Below are positions 17,931 to 28,849 of a stretch of 64,000 nt of DNA, in pieces (position 1 is the first letter of the stretch; each line of letters begins with the position of its first letter). The stretch comes from Aliarcobacter thereius LMG 24486 (GTDB taxonomy: Bacteria > Campylobacterota > Campylobacteria > Campylobacterales > Arcobacteraceae). The notes under the pieces are model-generated. The model made no database searches, was not told the origin of the DNA, and worked only from the letters and a program-made list of their open reading frames with translations. A program made the translations under genes and the position numbers. The stretch spans positions 682,001 through 746,000 of the forward strand of contig NZ_CP035926.1 in NCBI RefSeq assembly GCF_004214815.1, read 5' to 3'.

Positions 17931-18791
17931 CTATTTTGCTTCTCTTTTCTCTCTAAATTTTGCTGCTTTGATTGTATTTTTTAAAAGCATAGCAATAGTC
18001 ATAGGACCAACACCACCTGGAACAGGAGTTAAATGTGAACATTTATTTTTAAGGTTTTCAAAATCAGCATCACCTACAAGTTTGCCATTTTCTAATCTAT
18101 TTATACCAACATCAATAACAATAGCACCGTCTTTTACCATATCTTCTTTTAGTAAATAAGGAACTCCAACAGCAATAATTACTATATCAGCTCTTAAAGT
18201 ATGAGATTTTAAATCTTTTGTTCTACTATTACATACAGTTACAGTTGCTTTTTTATTAATTAAAAGTGAAGCCATAGGTTTTCCTACAATATCACTACTT
18301 CCAATAACAACAACATTTTTTCCACTTAGTTCAATATTATGTTCTTCAAACATTCTCATAACACCAAATGGAGTTGCACTTAAAAATGAATCAAGATTTG
18401 AAACCATTCTTCCTACATTGTATGGATGGAAACCATCTACATCTTTAAGTGGATTAATAGCTTCTAAAATAGTAGTTGTATCTATATGTTTTGGTAATGG
18501 AAGTTGAACTAAAATACCATCAAGTTTTGAATTGTTGTTCATAAGATTTATAGTTTGTAGTAGTTCATCTTGTGTAATTGTATCTGGCATTTCGTGAACA
18601 ACTGAATATATTCCAGCATCTTTACAAGCTTTTGCCTTACTTGCTACATAAGTTGCACTTGCTGCATCATTTCCTACAAGAATAACTGCAAGTCCAGGAG
18701 TTATCTCTTTGTCTTTAACAATTTGAGATACTTCAACTTTTACTTCCTCTTTAATTTTAGCTGATAGTGCTTTTCCATCTAGTAGTATCAT
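17931..18791 (-). CDS. folD: Bifunctional methylenetetrahydrofolate dehydrogenase/cyclohydrolase
   Basis: The 286-residue FolD carries the active-site lysine region (ATYVASKAKACKDAGI), LVQLPLPKHI, DVDGFHPYNVGRM, the Rossmann segment VVIGSSDIVGKPMA and the end motif TPVPGGVGPMTIAML. It makes 10-formyl-tetrahydrofolate for purine and formyl-methionine synthesis. It is the first gene of the minus-strand run to lepB and rpiB and is divergent from rplY. Confidence 0.97.
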   Translation of the reverse strand: MILLDGKALSAKIKEEVKVEVSQIVKDKEITPGLAVILVGNDAASATYVASKAKACKDAGIYSVVHEMPDTITQDELLQTINLMNNNSKLDGILVQLPLPKHIDTTTILEAINPLKDVDGFHPYNVGRMVSNLDSFLSATPFGVMRMFEEHNIELSGKNVVVIGSSDIVGKPMASLLINKKATVTVCNSRTKDLKSHTLRADIVIIAVGVPYLLKEDMVKDGAIVIDVGINRLENGKLVGDADFENLKNKCSHLTPVPGGVGPMTIAMLLKNTIKAAKFREKREAK

Positions 18792-18901
18792 ATTTTAACC
18801 TTACTCTTTTTTAATTTTAGATTAGATTTTATCTAAAAATATATTAATTATAACAAAGAGCAATATTGATACTATTAACCTAATTTTTAGAAATTTTTAT
18901 A

Positions 18902-18907
18902 TATAAT
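18902..18907 (+). promoter_or_regulatory. -10 box of the rplY promoter
   Basis: TATAAT lies 37 bp upstream of the rplY ATG, followed by a short GC-richer CCCGTCC segment near the expected start site. The upstream region is AT-rich with no clear -35, as is common in Campylobacterota sigma-70 promoters. It probably drives rplY-pth-lptF/G-Nudix. Confidence 0.55.
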
Positions 18908-18943
18908 CCCGTCCTTAATTAAAATTAAAACAAAGGACTTAAA

Positions 18944-19480
18944 ATGTTAGAGGGTATCGTAAGAGATAGTATAACTAAACCAGCTGTAAAAGCTTTAAGA
19001 AAAGAAGGATATTTAATTGCAAATATCTATGGAAAAGGTGTTGAAAATATCAGTGCTGCATTCAAAAGAAATGAGTATATTAAATATTTAAAAAATAAAA
19101 AAACTCTATCATTTGATGTAAAAGTAGATGGAAAAGTTTTAAATGTTGTTGTAAAAGAGTACCAAAAATGTCCAATTACTTCAGATCTAATACATGTTGA
19201 TTTAATGGTTGCACAAAAAGGTGTAAGAAGCTCTTATTTTATTCCAGTTGTTGTAACAGGAATAGCAAAAGGTTTAAAAAATAAAGGTCTTCTAATGATT
19301 CATACTAGAAGAATTCCAGTAAAATGTGCAATTGAAAATATGCCAAATAATATTACATTAGATGTTACAAACTTAGATACAGGTGATAATATCTTATTAA
19401 GAGATTTAACACTTCCTGAAAATGTTGATTGTTATTTAGATCCAAGAGTACCAATTGTTGGTGTAATTAAAGCTAAATAA
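18944..19480 (+). CDS. rplY: 50S ribosomal protein L25 (CTC form)
   Basis: The 178-residue protein has the L25 domain (about 1-90) that binds 5S rRNA, followed by the longer CTC-type C-terminal beta domain (about 95-178, with [18 protein letters not shown] and LPENV). The ATG has AAAGGAC upstream. It is the first gene of a run with pth and lptF/G, the same order I recall in Campylobacter jejuni. Confidence 0.95.
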   Translation: MLEGIVRDSITKPAVKALRKEGYLIANIYGKGVENISAAFKRNEYIKYLKNKKTLSFDVKVDGKVLNVVVKEYQKCPITSDLIHVDLMVAQKGVRSSYFIPVVVTGIAKGLKNKGLLMIHTRRIPVKCAIENMPNNITLDVTNLDTGDNILLRDLTLPENVDCYLDPRVPIVGVIKAK

Positions 19481-19488
19481 TTTAAAAT

Positions 19489-20046
19489 ATGCATTTACTT
19501 GTTGGTCTTGGAAATATTGGTGATAAATATCAAAAAACAAGACACAATATTGGATTTTTAGTTATAGATTTTATAACTAAAAATCTGAATACTTCAAATA
19601 TAAACAATCCAAATTTTCAATCTGAACTATTAAAATCAGGATATAATCTATTTTCTAAGCCAAAAACATATATGAATAATTCAGGAACAGCTGTAAGAGC
19701 TATTATGGATTATTATAAAATTGATTTAGAAAATGTCATTATTATTCATGATGATTTAGATCTACCTTTTGGAACAGTAAAGTATAAAATAGGTGGTGGA
19801 CATGGTGGACACAACGGACTTAAATCTTTAGATAGTAATATTACAAAAGAGTATATAAGAGTTAGAATTGGAATTGGTAAACCAGAAGATAAAGAACAAG
19901 TTGCAAACTATGTTTTAAGTGATTTCTCAAAAAGCGAGTTTGAAGTTTTATATAGTAAAATAATTCCTCATGTTGCTTCTTCAATTGATGCTTTAAAAGA
20001 GTTAAATATAGATGAAGTGAAATCAAAATTTAGTTTAAAGATATAA
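19489..20046 (+). CDS. pth: Peptidyl-tRNA hydrolase
   Basis: The 185-residue Pth has the active-site KTRHNIGF with the catalytic histidine, KPKTYMNNSG, IIHDDLDLPFG and the conserved GGGHGGHNGLKS loop. It frees tRNA from peptidyl-tRNAs that drop off the ribosome. It follows rplY by 8 bp and precedes lptF/G by 2 bp. Confidence 0.97.
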   Translation: MHLLVGLGNIGDKYQKTRHNIGFLVIDFITKNLNTSNINNPNFQSELLKSGYNLFSKPKTYMNNSGTAVRAIMDYYKIDLENVIIIHDDLDLPFGTVKYKIGGGHGGHNGLKSLDSNITKEYIRVRIGIGKPEDKEQVANYVLSDFSKSEFEVLYSKIIPHVASSIDALKELNIDEVKSKFSLKI

Positions 20047-20048
20047 AT

Positions 20049-21113
20049 ATGAGTACTTTAACAAAATATATTTTTTTTAAATATCTGAAAAATTTCATAA
20101 TAGTTTTACTCTCTTTAGAGATATTTTTTACAGGAATTGATTTTTTACAGAATTTCAAATCTTTACCATCATCAGCAAATTTACAGCTTTTATATATTTT
20201 TTATAATACTATTTTTACTTTGACTTTAACTCTTCCTTTATCACTTGTTTTTGCATTAATAATAACTTTAATAACATTTGTAAGAAACAATGAATTTGTA
20301 GCCTTTCACTCATTAGGTGCTTCAAAAAAGATGATAATATTGCCAGTAGTTTATACAGCACTATTTTTTATATTATCTTTAATTATTTTACAATCAACTT
20401 CATTGGCTTACTCATATGAACAAAAAAGAAAAATTGTAAATAATGAATACTTTACAAATACAAAAAGTGATATCTTTTTGAAATATGATGACTATTTTGT
20501 TTATTTCAAAAAACTTCTTCCTTTGGAAAAGAAAGCCGAAGATATACATATTTATAAGATTCAAAATGATGATATAGTTGAAACTATAATAGCAAAAGAG
20601 GCTTATTTCCAAAATAATAGTTGGTATGCTTTAGATGCAAAAGTAGTAAAGAAACCAATAAAAATTGATGAAAATTCAAAATTAGAAGTAGATTATCAAG
20701 AATCTGTGAGTACATTAGAAGGATTTCTACCAAAGATTCTAAATAATGTATATGAAGCAAAAAGTGAGTACTCTTTAGCAGATGCTATTAGTGCATATAC
20801 TTTACTAGAAAAACAAGGAATAAATACAAGAAAAGTAAGAGCAATAATTTATAATATAGCTTTTGTTCCTTTCTTTATAATTCCAATACTATTTTTAATA
20901 TTTATATATACTTCATTAAATAGTAGATTTTTTCATTTAGGAAGTTTTGTAGCAAGTGGTGTTTTTGGAACTTTAGTAATATGGGGAAATTTCTTTTTAT
21001 TATATAAAATTACAAGTTCAGGAGTTTTAATGCCTGAAATTTCTCTATTGATACCACTTGTTCTTTGGGTATTAATTGCATATTATATTTATAGAAGTAA
21101 AAGTTTAAAATAA
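20049..21113 (+). CDS. Lipopolysaccharide export permease, LptF/LptG family
   Basis: The 354-residue protein has three N-terminal membrane helices (about 12-30, 52-78, 97-120), a periplasmic beta domain (about 125-260) and three C-terminal helices (from about 268). The coupling segment NNEFVAFHSLGASKKMI follows the second helix. LptF and LptG form the inner-membrane part of the LptB2FG exporter that moves lipopolysaccharide to the outer membrane. Which of the two this is cannot be decided from sequence alone. The partner permease is not in the window. Confidence 0.88.
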   Translation: MSTLTKYIFFKYLKNFIIVLLSLEIFFTGIDFLQNFKSLPSSANLQLLYIFYNTIFTLTLTLPLSLVFALIITLITFVRNNEFVAFHSLGASKKMIILPVVYTALFFILSLIILQSTSLAYSYEQKRKIVNNEYFTNTKSDIFLKYDDYFVYFKKLLPLEKKAEDIHIYKIQNDDIVETIIAKEAYFQNNSWYALDAKVVKKPIKIDENSKLEVDYQESVSTLEGFLPKILNNVYEAKSEYSLADAISAYTLLEKQGINTRKVRAIIYNIAFVPFFIIPILFLIFIYTSLNSRFFHLGSFVASGVFGTLVIWGNFFLLYKITSSGVLMPEISLLIPLVLWVLIAYYIYRSKSLK

Positions 21114-21121
21114 GGTAAGAG

Positions 21122-21568
21122 ATGGGATTGCATAAAAAAGCTTATGGAATTATTTTATATAAAGTTGAGAAGAAAGATATTAAAATTCTTCTTTGTTTAG
21201 GAGTTTCAAGTGATGATAAATGGGGCTGTTTAAAAGGTAGTAAAAATAAAGATGAGAGTGCATTTATATGTGCAAAAAGAGAGTTTTTTGAAGAGAGTTC
21301 TATAAGAGTTGATATCGCACTTTTTGAAGAGTATTTTGAACAAATTAATCCAGATAAAGATATAGGTATTTGGCTTGTAAATGCTTCAAATATAGAGAAT
21401 ATTGATAGGTTTTTTGAAAAAGATAGTTTACTTAAAGAGTATTTGTCTTGGGAAAATACAAAAGTAAAATACTTTTCCTTAAAAAAACTTCCAAAAATAA
21501 AAGATATGCAAAAAGAGTTAATTAAAAATGTTAAGGATTTTTTAGAAAGTAAGAGTCTATTCCATTAG
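21122..21568 (+). CDS. Nudix hydrolase
   Basis: The 148-residue protein has a Nudix box, G-x5-E-x7-RE-xx-EE, in GSKNKDESAFICAKREFFEE (about 39-58). The usual glycine after EE is serine, but the metal-binding glutamates are kept. Substrates of this family are nucleoside diphosphates linked to another group, and the one used here is unknown. Its last 38 bases overlap the 3' end of the convergent amidase gene. It is the last gene of the rplY run. Confidence 0.85.
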   Translation: MGLHKKAYGIILYKVEKKDIKILLCLGVSSDDKWGCLKGSKNKDESAFICAKREFFEESSIRVDIALFEEYFEQINPDKDIGIWLVNASNIENIDRFFEKDSLLKEYLSWENTKVKYFSLKKLPKIKDMQKELIKNVKDFLESKSLFH

Positions 21569-23339
21569 CAATTCCATTTGCTAAAGCTTCTTGATAAGAA
21601 CTTTCATAAAGTCTTCTACTCTCTTCAGGATGTGAAACATAACCTAATTCTACAAGAATAGAAGGCATTTGTGCTCCTACAAGTACCCAAAATGGTCCTT
21701 CCCTTACTCCTGAGTCATTTACATCTTTATATTTTGTTCTAGCAGCTTGTAAAAGACCAGCTTGAACATCTATCGCAAATTTATGAGAAGCTGTAATTCT
21801 AGGACGATTTAAACTTTCCAAAAATACATCTTTTGAAGCATTGTTCATCTCTCTTATATCACTTTTATTTTCAAGAGCAGCAACATCTTTTGCTCTTTGA
21901 CTTCTAGCAGGACTTAAGAAGAATGTTTCAATTCCATTTGTTTTAGATGCTTTTGATTTTACAATAGAATTTGTATGAATAGATAAAAATAGATTAGCTT
22001 GTTTTTGGTTTGCTAATATTGTTCTATCCATAACTTTTATAAATTTATCATTTGTACGAGTAAGATACACTTTGTATCCTCTTTGTTTTAATATTTTTTC
22101 TAAATATTTTGAAACAGCAAGATTTATTACTTTTTCATATCTTTTATTTGGACCAACAGCCCCAACATCATCTCCACCATGTCCTGCATCTATTACAATA
22201 ATCTTTTTATTATTGTCTTTATTTTGTGTTATTTTTTGTGTTACAGGAGTAGTTTTTGGTATTGTTTCTATAATATCTTTTTTTTCAACTACTTTTGTAT
22301 CATTTAAATGAGAAATTTTTAGTGTTTTACTATTTATAAATGAGTAAACTATTTTTGATTTCTCTTTATTTTGAAATTTTAATCTTACAAAACCTTTTTC
22401 TTGAGTTGTTACAATTTTATCACTATTTTCTATAGATAATTTTATAGGATTAGCATATTTATAGCTACCTTTTAATTCAAAAACATCTTCAAAAGTAGAA
22501 TCTTTTTTATAAGATAGATATTTTAAATCTTTTTTTGTAAAGTTTTTATTGAAGTGAATAAATACTGCATTGTCTTTTGTAAAAATTTCTCTAATATTAT
22601 TTTTTGTATCAATATGTGTTCCTACTAATGAACTCTCTTTTTGACTCTTTTGTATATTTTTATTAATTTCATCTTTTTTCTTTATTATATTATTTGATGG
22701 AACTTTTATAATTAGCTTTTTACTAGAAATTAAAGAGTAAGTTGTTTTAGGTTCACTACTATTTGTAATTACAATTCTTAAAATAGTAGGTTTAAATTGT
22801 GCAATAGTTATTTTACTATCACTATTTACTGATAGTTTTGTAGCAAGAGCATCTTTAAAATATCCACCTATATCATAAATTTCTCTATAATAGTTTTTCT
22901 GATTGAGTTTAAAGAAGTTTATATCTTTTTGTGAAATATTTTTATTAAATTCTATAATTATTTTATCATCTTCTGTAAATACATTTTTAATAGAGAATAT
23001 AATGTCATTTTTATCTGTAACTTTTTGATTACTTGTATTTATTTTCTTATTTAATACAGGTTTTTTATCTGGAATATTATTTATATTATTATGAAAAGTT
23101 CTTTCTCTTTGAACTTTTCTTTGTAAAGCTTGAAGCTTTTTTTCATCAGACTTTACATTTTTATTTAGCTTCTTACCAAGTTCTATTATCTTTTTTAAAT
23201 CTTCAATTTTTTGAGGATCATCTTTTCTCAAAGATGATTTTAAATACTCTATTCTTGCTTCTCTATACTCTTGTTCGTAGTTATTTGAATATGCAAAATT
23301 AAAAATTAATATTGATATTAAAAGAAGCCTAAGAATAAT
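21531..23339 (-). CDS. amiA: N-acetylmuramoyl-L-alanine amidase (Amidase_3), probable ATT start
   Basis: The catalytic domain fills the C-terminal 230 residues, with VIDAGHGGDDVGAVG, SIHTNS and the late VELGYVSHPEE containing the Zn ligands and catalytic glutamate. It cuts the bond between muramic acid and the stem peptide. Two repeated AMIN-like beta segments precede it. The first ordinary start (TTG 23231) would leave no export signal and has no ribosome site. Extending the frame gives a clean signal peptide, LRLLLISILIFNFAYS, beginning at ATT 23339-23337, 7 bases after AGGAG. The protein would then have 602 residues. The start lies just after the stop of the flavin oxidoreductase gene. Confidence 0.88.
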   Translation of the reverse strand: MILRLLLISILIFNFAYSNNYEQEYREARIEYLKSSLRKDDPQKIEDLKKIIELGKKLNKNVKSDEKKLQALQRKVQRERTFHNNINNIPDKKPVLNKKINTSNQKVTDKNDIIFSIKNVFTEDDKIIIEFNKNISQKDINFFKLNQKNYYREIYDIGGYFKDALATKLSVNSDSKITIAQFKPTILRIVITNSSEPKTTYSLISSKKLIIKVPSNNIIKKKDEINKNIQKSQKESSLVGTHIDTKNNIREIFTKDNAVFIHFNKNFTKKDLKYLSYKKDSTFEDVFELKGSYKYANPIKLSIENSDKIVTTQEKGFVRLKFQNKEKSKIVYSFINSKTLKISHLNDTKVVEKKDIIETIPKTTPVTQKITQNKDNNKKIIVIDAGHGGDDVGAVGPNKRYEKVINLAVSKYLEKILKQRGYKVYLTRTNDKFIKVMDRTILANQKQANLFLSIHTNSIVKSKASKTNGIETFFLSPARSQRAKDVAALENKSDIREMNNASKDVFLESLNRPRITASHKFAIDVQAGLLQAARTKYKDVNDSGVREGPFWVLVGAQMPSILVELGYVSHPEESRRLYESSYQEALANGIANGIDSYFLKNP

Positions 23340-23341
23340 AG

Positions 23342-24421
23342 CTATTCTCCTTTTGTTAATTTTTCCATTAACTCTTTTACAGATATTAACTTATCAATTT
23401 TATATCCATTTGAACCAGAGAAAAATAATCCAGTATCAACATCTCCTTGATAAGCTGCACCTAATCTATCTGCAATACAATAACCTACGATTCTAGCTTC
23501 TGTACCTCTATTACAAGGAGAAACACAGTTTGATATACATTGTACTTTTGGAGCTGTTTTATTTTCAATAGAAAACTGTAAGTTTGTTTTAACTCCCCTT
23601 GCAGGAAGACCAACAGGAGAACTCATTAAAACTATATCTTCTTCTTTTGCATTGATTAAAACATTTTTAAATTTTTCATCAGCATCACACTCAAATGTCC
23701 CAATAAATCTTGTTCCCATTTGAACACCAGAACAGCCCATATTCAAAAACTTATCAATATCATCTTTATTCCAAACTCCACCAGCTGCGATTACTGGAAT
23801 ATCTCCCCAGTTTTTTGCTTCTTCAATAACAGGAGGAACTATGCTCTCAAGTTGAAATTCATCTTTGAAACAATCATCATATTTAAAACCTTGATGACCA
23901 CCACTTAAAGGACCTTCTACAATTACTGCATCTGGAATTTTATTATATCTTTTCCATTTTTTACAAATAAGTTTTAAAGCTCTAGCACTTGAAACAATAG
24001 GAACAAGGGCTACATCTGGAAAGTTTTTTGTGAATTCTGGCATATTTGTAGGAATTCCAGCACCTGTAATAATTATATTAGCACCAGCTTCACAAGCATC
24101 TTTAACTACTCTTCCATAATCATTAATTGCATATAATATATTACAAGCAATAGGTAATTTACCACAAATTTTTCTAGCATTATCAAAAATCTCTTTTAGA
24201 GCATCTTTGTTATAAAAATTTAAAACCTCTTTTGGTTTATCTTTTCTCATTACAATATTAACTTTTGGACTTAGTTTTTTATAATAACCAGTTCCAACAG
24301 CTGAAATAACTCCTAAACCGCCTTCTAAACTAACATGTCCAGCTAATTGATCCCAACTAATTCCAACACCCATACCACCTTGAATGATGGGGTGTTTTAT
24401 CTCATATTTTCCTATTTTCAA
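23342..24421 (-). CDS. FMN-dependent nitronate monooxygenase/FabK-like oxidoreductase
   Basis: The 359-residue TIM-barrel protein starts with HPIIQGGMGVGISWDQLAG and contains GPLSGGHQG and VIAAGGVWNKDDIDKFLNMGCSGVQMGTRF, typical of the 2-nitropropane dioxygenase/FabK family that binds FMN. Substrates range from nitronates to enoyl-ACP, and the true one here is not evident. Near the C-terminus CISNCVSPCNRG has three cysteines. It lies between tyrS and the amidase, the same position as in C. jejuni from memory. Confidence 0.85.
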   Translation of the reverse strand: MKIGKYEIKHPIIQGGMGVGISWDQLAGHVSLEGGLGVISAVGTGYYKKLSPKVNIVMRKDKPKEVLNFYNKDALKEIFDNARKICGKLPIACNILYAINDYGRVVKDACEAGANIIITGAGIPTNMPEFTKNFPDVALVPIVSSARALKLICKKWKRYNKIPDAVIVEGPLSGGHQGFKYDDCFKDEFQLESIVPPVIEEAKNWGDIPVIAAGGVWNKDDIDKFLNMGCSGVQMGTRFIGTFECDADEKFKNVLINAKEEDIVLMSSPVGLPARGVKTNLQFSIENKTAPKVQCISNCVSPCNRGTEARIVGYCIADRLGAAYQGDVDTGLFFSGSNGYKIDKLISVKELMEKLTKGE

Positions 24422-24430
24422 ATTAGCCCT

Positions 24431-25639
24431 TTATTTTATAATTATTTTTGCGAAACTTTTTTTACCTTTTTGAAGAATATATTCTCCAACTTTCAAGTTT
24501 AACTTATCATCGCTTATTTTCTCTTGATTTATAGAGACTGCATTTGCTTTAATATCTCTTCTTGCTTGTGAAGTTGAATCAACCAACTTACTATCTAACA
24601 TAGCTTGACAAATCCATAATTCACCTTCAAATATAAATTCAGGAATATCAGTAGGAATGTCTTTATTTGAGAATACTTTTTCAAACTCTTCTTTTGCTTT
24701 TACACCAGAACCAGCTCCATGAAATCTATCAACAATTTCACTTGCTAATTCTTCTTTTACTTTTTTAGGATGCAAAGAACCATTATTAATACCATTTTTT
24801 AGTTCTTCAATCTCTTTTAAACTTTTACTTGAAAGTAGTTCAAAGTATCTCCACATTAATTCATCTGAAATTGATAATATTTTTCCAAACATATCAAATG
24901 GTTCATCTGTCACACCAATATAGTTACCTAAAGATTTAGACATTTTTTGTACACCATCTAATCCTTCTAAAATAGGCATCATTAAAACAGCTTGTTGCTT
25001 TTTGCAATCATAAGCTTTTTGTAAAGTTCTTCCCATTAAAAGATTGAATTTTTGGTCTGTTCCACCCATTTCAATATCACTTTTAAGTTCAATAGAGTCA
25101 TAACCTTGAAGTAGGGGATATATAAACTCACTAACAGCAATTGGAGTATTTGAACTATATCTTTTTGAAAAATCATCTCTTTCTAGCATTCTTGCTACAG
25201 TTAAATTTGAAGCTAACTGAATAAGTCCAGAAGTTCCAAGCTTATTTAACCATTCGCTATTAAAAACAACTTTTGTTTTAGTAGGATCAAGTACTTTAAA
25301 TACTTGTTCTTTATATGTTTCTGCATTTCTTAAAACATCATCTTTACTTAAAACTTTTCTAGTTTCACTTTTTCCAGTTGGATCACCAATAGCAGCTGTA
25401 AAATCTCCAATTAGAAATTGAATAATAGCACCATATTTTTGGAAAGTTGCCATCTTTTGTAGTAAAACAGTATGTCCTAAATGAATATCAGGAGCAGTTG
25501 GGTCAAATCCAACTTTTACAAAAAAATTCTCACCAGTTTCAAAATATCTAGTAACTACTTTAGTAATTGCTTCAATATCAATAATTTCAGCTGTTCCTCT
25601 TTTGATCTCTTCTAATGCTTCTTCTAATCTATTTTCCAT
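24431..25639 (-). CDS. tyrS: Tyrosyl-tRNA synthetase
   Basis: The 402-residue class I synthetase has HLGH at 53-56 (in [10 protein letters not shown]) and KMSKS at 232-236. A C-terminal S4-like RNA-binding domain (about 340-402) includes [15 protein letters not shown]. It charges tRNA-Tyr. It follows spoT by 8 bp and precedes the flavin oxidoreductase by 9 bp, in one minus-strand operon. Confidence 0.97.
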   Translation of the reverse strand: MENRLEEALEEIKRGTAEIIDIEAITKVVTRYFETGENFFVKVGFDPTAPDIHLGHTVLLQKMATFQKYGAIIQFLIGDFTAAIGDPTGKSETRKVLSKDDVLRNAETYKEQVFKVLDPTKTKVVFNSEWLNKLGTSGLIQLASNLTVARMLERDDFSKRYSSNTPIAVSEFIYPLLQGYDSIELKSDIEMGGTDQKFNLLMGRTLQKAYDCKKQQAVLMMPILEGLDGVQKMSKSLGNYIGVTDEPFDMFGKILSISDELMWRYFELLSSKSLKEIEELKNGINNGSLHPKKVKEELASEIVDRFHGAGSGVKAKEEFEKVFSNKDIPTDIPEFIFEGELWICQAMLDSKLVDSTSQARRDIKANAVSINQEKISDDKLNLKVGEYILQKGKKSFAKIIIK

Positions 25640-25647
25640 TTTTTACC

Positions 25648-27807
25648 TTATTTATTATATGCGTCTTTTTTTGATGTAAATTCTATTACTTTTATATTTT
25701 TCTCAACAATTTGTTTTACATCTTCTGTATTTGAAATATTTGTTTCAAATTCAATATCACAATATTGAATATAAGAGTGTTTTTGTCTTCCAAATGCTAC
25801 ACCTAAAATATAAAAATCACTTTTTGATAGGTATGACATAACTTTTGCTAGTTCACCTTTAGTGTTTGGAATACTAATGAGCATTTTATATTTATAAACA
25901 CTATTTTTTTCCCATTGACAAAATATCATTTGTTCATTTTGTTTAATTTTTAAATAAGCTTTATCACACATTTTATGATGAATAGTAGCTGAGTGATTAT
26001 TTCTAAAAGCAATGATATCATCACCAAATTTTGGGTGGCAACAGTGATCAAAAGATAAAGAATTTATACTGAAATTTGAATATACCAACATATTGTCAAA
26101 TTTAAACTCTTTTATTTTACTTGTTAAGATTTTAAATCTTCCCATTATTCCTTTCTCTTTTAATACTTTTTTTTCAACAAGTTCTTTTGCATTTTTCATA
26201 TAAGAAAGATTAGTTGTTACTTTATATAATGCTCTTACAGGATAATGTTCTAAAATATCATCATAGTATCTTGAGAAAATAGTATTTATAATATTTTTAC
26301 CACTTAAATTATCAATCTCTCTTTGTTTTTGTGCACATAGAAATTTTAATTGTTTTTTTGCCCTAGATGTTTTTACCATATCTATCCAAGAACATCTAAT
26401 AATAGGTTCATCACTTAGTTCAATTTGTATAATATCAGTACTTTTTAAAACAGTAAGAAGAGGTTTTTTAACCTTATTAATATGACAAGAAACAGCTCTT
26501 TTACCTATATTTGTATGAACAGCAAAAGCATAATCATAAGCAGTTGAACCAATAGGAAGAATGAAAACTTCTCCTTTTGGAGAGTAAACAATTATTTCAT
26601 CACTAAATAGATTTTCTTTTGTCTCTTTATAAAATTCTTCTATATTATCATTTGAAAACTCTAATGATTTAAGCCAGTTCAAGTTTGTATTTGAACTTGA
26701 TGAAGTGTTTTTTTCTCCATTCTTATATGCCCAGTGAGCTGCTATACCATATTCAGCAATGCTATGCATATCAAAAGTACGAATTTGAATCTCATAAATT
26801 TTTGAATTATAAAACACTGTTGTATGAATTGTTTTATAACCATTCTCTTTTGGAGTTGCTACATAATCTTTGAATCTTGAAACCAAAGGTTTAAATTCTA
26901 AGTGAATATGTCCTAAGGCTTTATAGCAGTCAATATCTTCTTTAACTAAAATTCTAATAGCAAAAAGATCTAAAACTTCTTCAATAGTTATACCTTTTCT
27001 TTGCATTTTTAAATATATTGAATAATGATGTTTTATTCTTGAGTAAATTTTTATATTTTCACTTTCAAAACCATTTTTTTCTAGAAGCTCTTTTGTAATA
27101 GTTATGAAGTTATTAAACCCAAGTTGCATTGCTTGTTCATTCTCTTTTAAAAAGTCATCAATTTTTTTGTATTCATCAGGATATATATAGAAAAATGCTA
27201 AATCTTCTAACTCATTTTTAAGTGTTGAAATACCTAATCTATTTGCTATTGGAACATAAACAACTAAAGTTTCTTCAGCTATTCTTTTTTGTTTATGAGG
27301 AGGTAAAACTGCAAGAGTTAGCATATTGTGAAGCCTGTCACAAAGTTTAACTATTAAAACTCTTGGATCATCAACAGATGCAATTAGCATTTTTCTAAAT
27401 GTAAGAGCTGCTTGTACAATTTTTGAATCACTTGAATCTTTTGAAGTTACAAAGTTTTCTTCTCTAATATCAGAAACTTTAGTAAGTCCTTTTACCATAT
27501 TAGAAACATTTTTTCCCCAGTTTTCTTCAACAAATTCTAAAGTATATGGAGTGTCTTCTACAACATCGTGTAGAAGAGCAGTTGCTATAACATCTTCATC
27601 TTTTGAAAAACTAGCAGTAATTGTTGCAACCAAAATAGGATGAACACAATAAGGCTCACCACTTTTTCTAAATTGGTCTTCATGAGCTTTTATTACAAAT
27701 TGAATAATATCTTCTAGTTTTTTAGATATTGGTATTTGTTTTTCAAGCTCTTTTATAGCTTCTTCAATAGAGTTTATTTTTTGAATGTTACTAAAAAACT
27801 GATTCAT
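25648..27807 (-). CDS. spoT: Bifunctional (p)ppGpp synthetase/hydrolase (RelA/SpoT)
   Basis: The 719-residue protein has an N-terminal HD hydrolase domain with H56 and H80-D81 in LLHDVVEDT, then a synthetase domain (about 235-350, with RIKHHYSIYLKM and GYKTIHTTVFY), a TGS domain (about 395-455) and a C-terminal ACT domain (about 640-715). Both catalytic centres look intact. As in other Campylobacterota it is probably the only long RelA/SpoT enzyme and runs the stringent response. It lies 16 bp after rpoZ, whose product binds ppGpp in some bacteria. Confidence 0.95.
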   Translation of the reverse strand: MNQFFSNIQKINSIEEAIKELEKQIPISKKLEDIIQFVIKAHEDQFRKSGEPYCVHPILVATITASFSKDEDVIATALLHDVVEDTPYTLEFVEENWGKNVSNMVKGLTKVSDIREENFVTSKDSSDSKIVQAALTFRKMLIASVDDPRVLIVKLCDRLHNMLTLAVLPPHKQKRIAEETLVVYVPIANRLGISTLKNELEDLAFFYIYPDEYKKIDDFLKENEQAMQLGFNNFITITKELLEKNGFESENIKIYSRIKHHYSIYLKMQRKGITIEEVLDLFAIRILVKEDIDCYKALGHIHLEFKPLVSRFKDYVATPKENGYKTIHTTVFYNSKIYEIQIRTFDMHSIAEYGIAAHWAYKNGEKNTSSSSNTNLNWLKSLEFSNDNIEEFYKETKENLFSDEIIVYSPKGEVFILPIGSTAYDYAFAVHTNIGKRAVSCHINKVKKPLLTVLKSTDIIQIELSDEPIIRCSWIDMVKTSRAKKQLKFLCAQKQREIDNLSGKNIINTIFSRYYDDILEHYPVRALYKVTTNLSYMKNAKELVEKKVLKEKGIMGRFKILTSKIKEFKFDNMLVYSNFSINSLSFDHCCHPKFGDDIIAFRNNHSATIHHKMCDKAYLKIKQNEQMIFCQWEKNSVYKYKMLISIPNTKGELAKVMSYLSKSDFYILGVAFGRQKHSYIQYCDIEFETNISNTEDVKQIVEKNIKVIEFTSKKDAYNK

Positions 27808-27823
27808 ATGGATTTATAGATTC

Positions 27824-28042
27824 CTATTTTTTATCTACAAGACCATCGATTTTTAAAAGACCACTTGCAATTTCGTCAATCGCTATGTCTGTATATTTCA
27901 TTTTTTGAGTATTTTGTGTTAAAAGTGGTTTTGCACCTTTACTTAATTCATCTGCTCTTTGACCAACAGCAATTGCTAAAATATATCTATCATTATCAAC
28001 TTTTTTTAAAGCTTTTGAAATTCTCTCTTCTAATCTTTCCAT
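27824..28042 (-). CDS. rpoZ: RNA polymerase omega subunit
   Basis: The 72-residue protein has the omega core: the N-terminal helix, then DRYILAIAVGQRADEL and the later DIAIDEIASGLL. Omega helps assemble the beta-prime subunit. The ATG follows AAGGAAAAAG. It lies 27 bp after pyrH and 16 bp before spoT. Confidence 0.93.
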   Translation of the reverse strand: MERLEERISKALKKVDNDRYILAIAVGQRADELSKGAKPLLTQNTQKMKYTDIAIDEIASGLLKIDGLVDKK

Positions 28043-28069
28043 TCTTTTTCCTTTAAATTAAAATCTAAT

Positions 28070-28777
<708 letters not shown>

Positions 28778-28849
28778 CTATTCTATCCTTAAATAATTTT
28801 TGGATTCTAACTAAAAAATGATTAACAATATCTTAGCTAAAGAGTAAGC

